A stretch of DNA of 32,422 nucleotides, from NCBI GenBank assembly GCA_002711555.1, contig PARQ01000009.1, forward strand, positions 89,163 through 121,584. Direction: 5' to 3'. Each line of letters opens with the position of its first letter. The first letter of the stretch is position 1. The notes beneath the pieces were generated by a model. The model made no database searches. It had not been told where the DNA came from and saw only the letters and a list, made by a program, of their open reading frames with translations. Of this stretch, positions 22,827 to 32,422 are shown in pieces. Made by a program: the position numbers and the translations under genes. Origin of the DNA: Rhodospirillaceae bacterium (GTDB lineage: Bacteria; Pseudomonadota; Alphaproteobacteria; UBA8366).

Positions 22827-24344
22827 ATGACCAACACAATTCTATCATGCCTCGAAAAGGGTCTTTCTAAGGACGTAGCCATAAGCGCGCCAGGTCGCAC
22901 GAGCTCTACTTTTCAGGAGCTTCGCAACCATATTGAAATTACAGCAGCCGCACTTAATTCGCGCGGCATAGGAAGAAATGATAGGGTGGCGATCGTCTTA
23001 CCAAATGGCCCAGAGATGGCATCGGCTTTTTTAGCAGTTGGTGCGTGCGCTACAACTGCCCCACTTAATCCAGCTTACACGGCTGACGAATATGATTTTT
23101 ATCTCTCTGATCTTGGCGCCAAGGCACTGATAGTTGAAAAAAATAGCAGTTCCCCCGCGATAGAGGTTGCCAAAGCGCGCAATATAAACGTAATCGAAAT
23201 TGCCTGGTCCGAAACCGATCCTGCAGGGTCCTTCGCATTTATTGGCGAGCAAACTAACAATCCCATCCATGGAGGCATGGCCGAGCCTGACGATATTGCA
23301 TTAGTTTTACATACTTCTGGCACCACCTCGCGGCCAAAAATAGTCCCGCTGTCGCACGTCAATATTACTGCCTCAGCGAGACACATTGGAGACACCTTGT
23401 CACTATCGAACTCCGATAGATGTATGAATATTATGCCGCTTTTCCATATTCACGGATTAATCGCAGCTGTGTTATCATCAGTGGCAGCTGGCGGCTCAGT
23501 ATTCTGCTGTCCCTCTTTTAATGCTTTAAGAGTGTTCAGCTGGTTCGATGAGGCTGCCCCCAACTGGTACACAGCGGTACCAACAATGCACCAAGCAATA
23601 CTATCTAGAGCCATACGTAATGCGGAGATTACAGCCAAAATATCGTTACGCTTTATTCGCTCTTCATCCTCATCATTGCCCCCTCCAATCATGCTGGAAC
23701 TAGAAGAAACTTTTGGTGCGCCGGTGATCGAGTCTTACGGAATGACAGAGGCAGCTCATCAAATGACAAGCAATCAGTTACCTCCGGGGCAACGCAAACC
23801 AGGTTGCGTTGGCGTTGCCGCCGGGCCGCGAGTTGAGATAATGGGAGAGGGCGGTCAAATACTACCGAAAGGCGACGTAGGGGAAATAGTAATTCGCGGT
23901 TCAAATGTAACCAGCGGCTACGAGAACAACCCAGCTGCAAATAAAGATAATTTTAGAGAAGGATGGTTTTGCACCGGAGACCAGGGCCTGCTTGATCCGG
24001 ATGGGTTTCTCAAAATTACGGGTCGGTTAAAGGAAATTATAAATCGCGGAGGTGAGAAGATCGCACCCCTAGAAGTCGATAATGTCATTCAAGCCCACTC
24101 GGCAGTAGCACAGGTGGTCACATTTGCTGTGCCCCACTCAAAACTCGGGGAGGAAGTCGCGGCTGCAATAGTATTGGTCGAGGGAGCAAATGCAAGCGAA
24201 CGTGACATCAAAGACTTTGCTGCAACGAAGCTAGCTGACTTTAAAGTTCCTCGACAAATCATTTTTGTTGATGAAATTCCGAAGGGCGCTACCGGAAAGA
24301 TGCAGCGCATCGGTCTCGCAGAGAAACTAGGACTGAGAAAATGA
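22827..24344 (+). CDS. AMP-forming acyl-CoA synthetase, oxalate-CoA ligase-like
   Basis: 505-aa adenylate-forming enzyme activating a carboxylic acid with ATP and CoA. Visible: the P-loop motif LHTSGTTSRPKIV, MPLFHIHGLIAAVLSSVAAGGSVFCCPSF, ESYGMTEAAHQM, the adenylate-contact GWFCTGDQG, the hinge GRLKEIINRGGEKIAP, and the catalytic lysine in GATGKM. The middle region (HIHGL, the WYTAVPTMHQAIL segment) resembles the Pcs60/AAE3 oxalyl-CoA synthetase group more than medium-chain ligases. The residues deciding substrate cannot be confirmed. The stop overlaps the next gene's start by four bases (ATGA), so it is translationally coupled. Confidence 0.9.
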   Translation: MTNTILSCLEKGLSKDVAISAPGRTSSTFQELRNHIEITAAALNSRGIGRNDRVAIVLPNGPEMASAFLAVGACATTAPLNPAYTADEYDFYLSDLGAKALIVEKNSSSPAIEVAKARNINVIEIAWSETDPAGSFAFIGEQTNNPIHGGMAEPDDIALVLHTSGTTSRPKIVPLSHVNITASARHIGDTLSLSNSDRCMNIMPLFHIHGLIAAVLSSVAAGGSVFCCPSFNALRVFSWFDEAAPNWYTAVPTMHQAILSRAIRNAEITAKISLRFIRSSSSSLPPPIMLELEETFGAPVIESYGMTEAAHQMTSNQLPPGQRKPGCVGVAAGPRVEIMGEGGQILPKGDVGEIVIRGSNVTSGYENNPAANKDNFREGWFCTGDQGLLDPDGFLKITGRLKEIINRGGEKIAPLEVDNVIQAHSAVAQVVTFAVPHSKLGEEVAAAIVLVEGANASERDIKDFAATKLADFKVPRQIIFVDEIPKGATGKMQRIGLAEKLGLRK

Positions 24345-25324
24345 AAATCTGTATTTTTGGAGCCGGTGCCATTGGCGGATTCTTGGGGGCTGAGCTCGCT
24401 GCTGGCGAACACGAGGTATCCCTGATTGCACGCGGACCTCATTTATCCGCTATACAAGAGAACGGCCTAAAACTTATCCGAGATGGATCTCAGAAAATCA
24501 CTCATCCTCGAGCTACTGACAACCCCTCAACACTCGGGTCACAGGACTATGTATTCATAACATTAAAAGCGCATTCAGTGCCCGGATTAGTTGAGCACAT
24601 GCAACCTCTTTTGGGGCCAAACACCACAGTGGTCAACGCAGTTAATGGTTTGCCTTGGTGGTACTTTTATAAGACCGAGGGCATACATTCCGATAAACAT
24701 CTTTCTGCCGTAGACCCTGGAGGCAAACAATGGAATGGCATTGGGCCCGAAAGGGTCATCGGTTGTGTCGTTTATCCTGCTGCTGAGATTTATCAGCCAG
24801 GTGTCATCCAACATATAGAAGGCGATCGCTTTACTTTAGGGGAGCCTGATGGCAGTCGGTCAGACCGCATCAAGTGTATATCCAAAGCACTTATTCAAAG
24901 TGGTTTCAAAGCACCCGTTAGGACGCGCATACGTGATGAAATTTGGGTTAAACTATGGGGTAATCTAAGTTTTAATCCAATAAGCGCACTCACTGGGGCA
25001 ACACTTGTGGAGATCTGCAATGATGATGGGGTAATTTCAGTGGTCCGGAAAATGATGCTCGAGGCCGCAGATATAGCCGAAGCAATAGGTGTAAACCTGC
25101 CCGTTGATATCGAAAAAAGGATCGCAGGAGCTAAGGCCGTTGGTGCCCACAAAACATCCATGCTCCAGGATTTAGAGCGTGGAAGACCAATGGAAATAGA
25201 TGCGCTTATCGGCGCCGTGCAAGAATTGGGTGTTCTAACTGAAAAACCAACACCAACTATCGATGCTGTACTAGCACTGGTTAAGCAACGCGCTCGCCTG
25301 GCTGGTTGTTATTGGGAAATGTGA
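24341..25324 (+). CDS. 2-dehydropantoate 2-reductase family protein
   Basis: 327-aa ketopantoate-reductase-fold oxidoreductase using NADPH. The dinucleotide motif GAGAIGGFLGAEL lies at the N terminus, followed by a family helix and the catalytic-lysine region RDEIWVKLWGNLSFNPISALTG near 200-220. The C-terminal domain has MLQDLERGRPMEIDALIGAVQELG, typical of PanE. Pantothenate synthesis is possible. However, coupling to an acyl-CoA ligase and a methyltransferase suggests a PanE paralogue acting on another 2-oxo acid. It overlaps the ligase (ATGA) and is one base before the next start. Confidence 0.9.
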   Translation: MKICIFGAGAIGGFLGAELAAGEHEVSLIARGPHLSAIQENGLKLIRDGSQKITHPRATDNPSTLGSQDYVFITLKAHSVPGLVEHMQPLLGPNTTVVNAVNGLPWWYFYKTEGIHSDKHLSAVDPGGKQWNGIGPERVIGCVVYPAAEIYQPGVIQHIEGDRFTLGEPDGSRSDRIKCISKALIQSGFKAPVRTRIRDEIWVKLWGNLSFNPISALTGATLVEICNDDGVISVVRKMMLEAADIAEAIGVNLPVDIEKRIAGAKAVGAHKTSMLQDLERGRPMEIDALIGAVQELGVLTEKPTPTIDAVLALVKQRARLAGCYWEM

Positions 25325-25325
25325 G

Positions 25326-26285
25326 ATGGACGCAGTGAGCGTCAGAAAACTTGCAAAGAAGAGTATTGCTGCCAGCTGCCTGTATTATCTTTTCAATGAC
25401 TGGCGCACCGGAAGACAAATTGCTCGCGGTAACATTGAAACCGAAAGCGGGACTCGTCACAGTTCATTGTCGACTGATGATTCCATTTCTTATATTCGAA
25501 AGGTTTATAACGACTATTTGGCTTATGGTCAGGTTCAAAAGTTTCAAGGTCGTATAGCGGAAATCGGCCCCGGAGACAACTTTGGGGTTGCACTACTGCT
25601 GCTCACCCATGGTGCGGAAGAGGTCGACGCTATCGATCGATTTTATTCAAAGAGGGATCACGATGCACAATGGAAGATATATAGTGAGTTGTGCTCAGAA
25701 GAGGGTGTAGAAAACCAATTCTTAGGCGATCCTGGTGAGATTACGCTCCAAGGCTTAGGATATCATCCAGGAGTGGCCGCTGAAGAATTTTTTGCCTCAC
25801 GTAAAGAACACTATGATGTAATACTCTCAAGAGCAGTGTTAGAACATTTATTCGACCCTATTGGGGCCCTACGTGACATGGCAGAGTCGCTTAAACCGGG
25901 CGGAAGGCTTATCCATCGAGTCGATTTGAGAGATCATGGGATGTTTCCAAACCACCATCCTCTAACTTATCTCACAATCAGCGAATTTATTTATCGCCGC
26001 ATGACCAGTGAGTCGGGGCGACCAAATCGTGTTCTCATTCATCGCTATAGAGAATGGCTCGAAGAGAGTAACTTGAATGGTGAAATTTGGATCACCCGTC
26101 TCGCGGGCATAAGAAAAGAGATGAAACCCGCCTTGTGGGACGAAATTCCTGTTAAAACAAAAAACAGAGCCCTTAAAACCGTTCAAGAGATTCGCCCAAA
26201 TCTTGCTCGTTCATTACGTGAGGTGTCCGACGAAGATCTGGCGGTTTCAGGTATTGTTGTTAGTGCAAAATCTGCCCCTTCTTAA
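25326..26285 (+). CDS. class I SAM-dependent methyltransferase
   Basis: 319-aa methyltransferase. Motif I is RIAEIGPGDNFGVALLLLTHG (about 78-98) followed by the acidic strand EEVDAIDRFY. The later VILSRAVLEHLFDPIGALRDMAESLKPGGRLIHRVDL is the usual motif IV to post-motif segment. The substrate is unknown. Proteins of this type are common in capsule and lipopolysaccharide clusters, and the gene lies at the border of the glycan region. Its start is one base after the reductase stop, which couples it to the ligase-reductase pair. It could belong to either pathway. Confidence 0.82.
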   Translation: MDAVSVRKLAKKSIAASCLYYLFNDWRTGRQIARGNIETESGTRHSSLSTDDSISYIRKVYNDYLAYGQVQKFQGRIAEIGPGDNFGVALLLLTHGAEEVDAIDRFYSKRDHDAQWKIYSELCSEEGVENQFLGDPGEITLQGLGYHPGVAAEEFFASRKEHYDVILSRAVLEHLFDPIGALRDMAESLKPGGRLIHRVDLRDHGMFPNHHPLTYLTISEFIYRRMTSESGRPNRVLIHRYREWLEESNLNGEIWITRLAGIRKEMKPALWDEIPVKTKNRALKTVQEIRPNLARSLREVSDEDLAVSGIVVSAKSAPS

Positions 26286-26678
26286 TAGCAAATCTAAAAA
26301 GTAAGACAAACTCTCTAGGCATAATATGATAGGAATAAAATGAAAATTTGAGTTGTTTCTTACATTTTTCGGCCAAGTAAAATTGAAATATTCATAGGCT
26401 CGCCTCATCTGTCACCATAATAGTTAGCAAATCAGATGTTGATTTGCTTTCATATTGTTTACTAGAGTTATGCAAAAGAATTTTCTTGGACTTTATTTTA
26501 TGTTCTTACAACATTTCAAAAAATATTATTAGTCCACAAATAAGTGATGCATCTATAGAATCAATTTAACTGGTTTAATTTAATCTCATCGAAAAATATA
26601 TCCAAATCAACTAATACTAATTAACTCCATTCCACCCTCAGTTTTTTCGTAAGCATAAATTTTCTTCTAGGCACAAAA
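26286..26678. other. AT-rich non-coding region before cysC
   Basis: 393 nt with no supported ORF. It is visibly richer in A and T than the genes on its left. The only structure is a perfect 9-bp stem AGCAAATCA/TGATTTGCT (26426-26434, 26440-26448) with a 5-nt loop, followed by a loose T-rich stretch. It may end the upstream operon. Confidence 0.5.
26426..26448 (+). terminator. weak terminator-like hairpin
   Basis: AGCAAATCA-GATGT-TGATTTGCT is a perfect 9-bp stem-loop, but it is AT-rich and its 3' side is TTCATATTGTTT, not a clean T run. It lies 140 nt after the methyltransferase. Confidence 0.35.
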
Positions 26679-27299
26679 ATGAATAAGAAAAATAAATCTG
26701 CTCACCCCACATCTCAAAACTTAGTCGAAGTTACAAGCCGCATAAGCAAGTCTGAACGAACGCAGCGTAATCAACATGAAGGTGGTGTTCTGTGGTTTAC
26801 TGGTTTGCCAGGGTCTGGGAAATCAACTTTAGCAGTAGAACTTGAGCGAGCACTATATGATAAGGGCTTCAATGCTTACATACTTGATGGAGATAATGTA
26901 CGAGGCGGTCTAAATTCAGATCTGGGTTTCTTGCCTAAGGATAGAACAGAAAATATCCGGCGCGTTAGCGAAGTTGCAGCACTCATGGCCGACTCTGGCT
27001 TGATAATTATAGCCGCTTTCATTTCACCCTATCAAAGTGACCGCGACCGGGCACGCGCGGCCACGAGCCATAACTTTCATGAAATCGCTGTGGTGGCAGA
27101 CCTTGAAACCTGCGAGACGCGGGATCCTAAGGGACATTACAAGCGTGCGCGAGCTGGAGAAATTCCAGATTTTACAGGCGTTTCAGCGCCGTATGAGAAA
27201 CCCAAGAGCCCCGATCTGCTTGTTGATACTGAATCAGCCAGTATCGATGCCTGTGTCGATTTGCTCCTCGAGTATGTCCAAAATAATTTTGCGCCTTAA
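26679..27299 (+). CDS. cysC: adenylylsulfate (APS) kinase
   Basis: Phosphorylates adenosine 5'-phosphosulfate to PAPS, the sulfate donor for sulfotransferases (and for reductive assimilation where a PAPS reductase exists). 206 aa. The P-loop is GLPGSGKST (about 43-51), then YILDGDNVRGGLNSDLGF, RTENIRRVSEVA, FISPYQSDRDRAR with the phospho-accepting serine position, and the lid CETRDPKGHYKRARAGEI followed by PDFTG. It stands alone, without cysDN sulfurylase genes. Next to surface-glycan genes this suggests a role in making sulfated sugars, which is inference. Start ATG 26679. Confidence 0.95.
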   Translation: MNKKNKSAHPTSQNLVEVTSRISKSERTQRNQHEGGVLWFTGLPGSGKSTLAVELERALYDKGFNAYILDGDNVRGGLNSDLGFLPKDRTENIRRVSEVAALMADSGLIIIAAFISPYQSDRDRARAATSHNFHEIAVVADLETCETRDPKGHYKRARAGEIPDFTGVSAPYEKPKSPDLLVDTESASIDACVDLLLEYVQNNFAP

Positions 27300-27984
27300 A
27301 ACTTGCTGATCTAATATTTCGGAGGTTACAGCGCTCATCAATTCATACCCTATATCTCTTTAAAGAAGTGCAAACTCTGGCCACGTAATTTTGGGTAAAA
27401 CGTGGGTTTTTCGTGGCATTGATTGCGTCTATGAATTGTCCAACAACATATGCAGCAAATGTTAGTTGCGCAGCATCAACAATCTTTTTGGCTCTTTTGA
27501 AAGACCATATATTTTCCTGATATTTGGAAACAGTCAGAAAGAGTCGTGTGGCAACCATAAATACGGAGAATAGGTTTGCCTGAAATTGTAGGTATTACGA
27601 ATTTAGTAGCCTGTGCATTCGCTACTGCCAGACACAATATTCTCATGTCCGCGAGTTCTTACAAATTCGCAAACAATGCTAGTCAATCTTTAATAATTGG
27701 AAACATCGCACCAGAGGGCGTCGATCACAAAAAATGCCCTTTTCCCGAATTATTGATGCTTAAGTAGCAAAAGTAACCGTCGCCACCTTACCCATCAATA
27801 TGAACGTTTTAATCCACATCTTCATGTGTTCAACCTATGTTTATCCGTTGTCAAATTTTGCTCGTGCAGTTAAATCGCTAACTTGACCTGTAGCAGTTGC
27901 GACGCTATTTTACTAACCGTTCGTTGTATGAACGCAATGTGGGAGTACTTAGACCTTTGTCCTCTCTAGCTTTGCATCCGCCAT

Positions 27985-28007
27985 CCGATTGCCCAATCGG
28001 GCTTTTT
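27985..28007 (+). terminator. rho-independent terminator-like hairpin
   Basis: CCGATT-GCCC-AATCGG (27985-28000) followed by GC and five T residues (28003-28007). A compact stem with a T run, oriented for plus-strand transcription, although no confident gene lies directly upstream. Confidence 0.5.
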
Positions 28008-28115
28008 AGAGATTTGTTTGCTTGGTGATGAATTCACCCAGAGGGCGGTAGCGTGAACATTTGCAAATTGAGGAGTTGATTTAGCGGAATGACGCTGAGC
28101 AACAAAATCAAAAAC

Positions 28116-28138
28116 CTCTGCGATGTGCAGAGTCTTTT
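28116..28138 (+). terminator. terminator-like hairpin
   Basis: CTCTGC-GATGT-GCAGAG (28116-28132) followed by TCTTTT. It is the second such hairpin in this gene-poor stretch. Confidence 0.4.
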
Positions 28139-28265
28139 GCTATCTGTAATTTGAGCATACAATTTGTAGCCGGCCCAACTTTGGACTTTGGGGTCTGGCT
28201 TAGGACATCAGGGGCGGTGCTTACTGAAAATGGCGGCTCGACGACCGTTTAATACAAAAAAGTTT

Positions 28266-28324
28266 TGCGTCATCACGACATTAAAGCTTTTCATACTTGT
28301 ATTAAGAACATTGTTGATGACGCA
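28266..28324. repeat. 10-bp inverted repeat pair upstream of the dioxygenase gene
   Basis: TGCGTCATCA (28266-28275) and its exact complement TGATGACGCA (28315-28324) are separated by 39 nt. It could be paired operator half-sites or a long-loop hairpin in RNA. Confidence 0.4.
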
Positions 28325-28427
28325 TTCTTGAAAAATATTCATTCATCAGTGGTTCTGGCACTCATAATTATATGGCGATACGCTCTGAGTGAGATTCAGG
28401 CTTAATAGAGCCGGATCGCATTATGAG

Positions 28428-28445
28428 AGTATCAGTATAGATACT
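28428..28445. promoter_or_regulatory. candidate operator before the PhyH-like gene
   Basis: AGTATC-AGTATA-GATACT is a perfect palindrome of two 6-bp arms with a 6-nt centre, ending 23 nt before the start codon. The TATAGA within it could serve as a -10 box, so a protein bound here would block transcription. Confidence 0.35.
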
Positions 28446-28468
28446 TGCAATAAATTAGGCGCAGACCC

Positions 28469-29458
28469 ATGAGTAAATCTGAAATGACCATACTAAATTT
28501 AGCTGATAAGGAAAATCCAAAGTCAGCTACCATTGTCGATGCAAAAAATGGAATCGATAGGGGTGCGGTGAATGAAGCGCTGTCAACTCGCGGCTTCTGC
28601 ATCATTAGAAATCTCTTCCCGCCAGCTATTCTGGACGAAACAGAAAGACGGGCTAATCGCTATCTCCAAAAACCTGCAATAGCGGGAGCTCCAGGTTATT
28701 GTAAAGTTGACCACCCGAAAGTCATTCTAGATCCATTTATGTTAGGGGGCCCGATCCTTCAAATTCTTTTAAATGAGGAGGTTATTGGCTTGATCGAAGC
28801 ATTCATGGGAAGTGAATGCGTGCTGGCTGAGACTGCGCTGAAAGTGGACTTTCCTGCTCGGTACGAGTATTTTCCATTACACAGCGATTTTGCTGTTGGG
28901 TGGGCTAAGTCTGAGAAGATTATTCGTAAACTTACTGCCGATGATATGCAGCAAGTTGTTGCAATAGGCGGGGCATTTTATTTTCATGAAACCCATGCCG
29001 GCGCTTTCAGCTATTGTGATGGCACGCATAATCTTCTTTCACCTAAGGGACAGCGCCTCTCTAACTATAGTGCTGAAGAGCAAACAGTAATTAAAAATCG
29101 TAGGGTCCGGTGTGACGGTGTTCGCGGGGACTTGGTGTTGTTCGATGATCGAGGGTTTCACGGGCCGGATCAACCATCAACAGATGAACGGCGTGTAATT
29201 TTATTAGATTACTTTCGGGTCGACACAATAGGCCGATTGCAAGTTTCACCCGTGCCGATATGGTCAACGGATATCGCAGATTTGAGCCCTATACAGCTGC
29301 GCGTTGCTGGGGTAGGAGCGGATTTCATGGTTCCACCTTATGAATATTCCAAGGCACGTTTTCAAAGAAATACTTTCTATCCATTACTCTCTTGGCTGGT
29401 TGACAAGGCCTATATTAAAGATCACGTTCGTAACACCCTTAAAAATTTTTTCCGTTAA
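28469..29458 (+). CDS. phytanoyl-CoA dioxygenase (PhyH) family protein
   Basis: 329-aa Fe(II)/2-oxoglutarate-dependent oxygenase of the PhyH family. The metal triad is visible: H138 and D140 in YFPLHSDFAVG, and H231 in DDRGFHGPDQ, with an arginine shortly after (ERRVILLDYFRV) for 2-oxoglutarate. The double-stranded beta-helix core and length are normal. The substrate is unknown. PhyH relatives hydroxylate lipids, halogenated compounds or sugar-linked chains. Its position between cysC and pse genes suggests hydroxylation of a glycan or lipid carrier, but that is inference. The start ATG at 28469 follows a weak ribosome site. Confidence 0.87.
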   Translation: MSKSEMTILNLADKENPKSATIVDAKNGIDRGAVNEALSTRGFCIIRNLFPPAILDETERRANRYLQKPAIAGAPGYCKVDHPKVILDPFMLGGPILQILLNEEVIGLIEAFMGSECVLAETALKVDFPARYEYFPLHSDFAVGWAKSEKIIRKLTADDMQQVVAIGGAFYFHETHAGAFSYCDGTHNLLSPKGQRLSNYSAEEQTVIKNRRVRCDGVRGDLVLFDDRGFHGPDQPSTDERRVILLDYFRVDTIGRLQVSPVPIWSTDIADLSPIQLRVAGVGADFMVPPYEYSKARFQRNTFYPLLSWLVDKAYIKDHVRNTLKNFFR

Positions 29459-32121
<2,663 letters not shown>

Positions 32122-32274
32122 CGCAAATGACTTCGGAGACAATTGCCATCATTTGAGTAGATATGGCGTCAAATCAGCTACCAGGAAACGTAAAAACCTT
32201 TTACTGGTGCACTAATGATATTTCGAATGCCGAAACGCCTAGAAAATCCGAAAAAAGAAAAGTAAAGATGTAAG

Positions 32275-32422
32275 ATGGAGGGCAAGAGGTTAGTGGTATT
32301 TCGCTGTGACGGCGGGCCTCACCTAGGGGCTGGCCATGTAATGCGTTGCCATGCCATGGCTGAAAGGTTGAAGTCCTTAGGCTGGAACTACCGTTTCGCA
32401 GTTGGTGCCGGTTCACAACTTG
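32275..32422 (+). CDS. pseG: UDP-2,4-diacetamido-2,4,6-trideoxy-beta-L-altropyranose hydrolase, N-terminal part
   Basis: The window ends inside this gene. The visible 49 residues start MEGKRLVVFRCDGGPHLGAG and continue HVMRCHAMAERLKSLGW, which match the PseG start (RxDGGPxIGxGHVMRC). The catalytic histidine is H21 in GAGHVMRC. PseG removes UDP from the PseC/PseH product before condensation by PseI. The start is ATG 32275: a stop codon TAA lies in frame at 32263-32265. A 153-nt gap separates it from pseC, so it may have its own control. Confidence 0.88.
   Translation, partial: MEGKRLVVFRCDGGPHLGAGHVMRCHAMAERLKSLGWNYRFAVGAGSQL

Larger units (their letters stand above)
27300..28468. other. long intergenic region, probably decayed sequence
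   Basis: Almost 1.2 kb without a gene that I can support, in a window where most gaps are short. Short open frames at 27343-27558 (minus) and 27576-27767 (plus) show no family motif and no good ribosome site. An open stretch at about 28080-28250 (plus), ending in a TAA at 28248-28250, looks weakly protein-like but has no usable start. Hairpins and repeats within it are listed separately. It may be the remains of glycan genes lost by rearrangement. Confidence 0.5.

Noticed and set aside
23031..23395. Antisense ORFs inside the acyl-CoA ligase gene
   Set aside because: They are shadows of the ligase reading frame without own signals.
27343..27558. 71-aa minus-strand ORF after cysC
   Set aside because: No ribosome site, no motif and no neighbour that would explain it. 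Retained only as possible decay in the description of the gap.
27576..27767. 63-aa plus-strand ORF starting with TTG
   Set aside because: A weak start and no family features. It may be random open sequence.

Overview
The window looks like chromosomal DNA of an alphaproteobacterium, probably a marine or Rhodospirillales-type lineage with a compact genome. This rests on gene content (argD-argF-hslO order, PhaR, DUF1289, RecX, a short class III-like PHA synthase, ApaG) and on very tight spacing. I cannot name the species. No CRISPR array, integrase, transposase, phage gene or toxin-antitoxin pair is visible.

Layout. 0-5.6 kb: aldehyde dehydrogenase, tRNA-Gly(CCC), an unassigned radical SAM protein, apaG, folE (GTP cyclohydrolase I) and trkH. 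5.6-10.1 kb, minus strand: argD, argF, a broken hslO (Hsp33), a lipoprotein, and an ABC-2 permease without its ATPase. 10.1-10.55 kb: a divergent intergenic region holding a strong terminator and nested inverted repeats that suggest an unannotated minus-strand small RNA. 10.5-14.7 kb: recX, a methyltransferase, two coupled GST-like proteins, a Nudix hydrolase and an aldo/keto reductase. 14.7-22.7 kb: a polyhydroxyalkanoate (PHA) neighbourhood. phaA and phaB make (R)-3-hydroxybutyryl-CoA, a PhaE-like subunit and PhaC polymerise it, and PhaR regulates. Between them lies an apparent operon of a CaiB-type CoA transferase, an enoyl-CoA hydratase and an acetamidase/formamidase-family protein. 22.8-26.3 kb: a tightly coupled trio of an AMP-forming acyl-CoA/oxalyl-CoA-like ligase, a ketopantoate-reductase-like protein and a methyltransferase.

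26.3 kb to the end has long AT-rich gaps and surface-glycan genes: cysC (APS kinase), a PhyH-type dioxygenase, then pseB, pseC and the start of pseG of the pseudaminic acid pathway. It reads as the left part of a glycan island that continues past the window.

No clearly new multi-gene system is demonstrated. The best leads are the candidate small RNA at 10.37-10.53 kb, the 215-nt coding overlap of phaE-like and phaC with a consensus Shine-Dalgarno inside the upstream gene, the hslo gene with a frameshift, a nonsense codon and a lost zinc cysteine, and the mixed cysC/phyH/pse glycan region.
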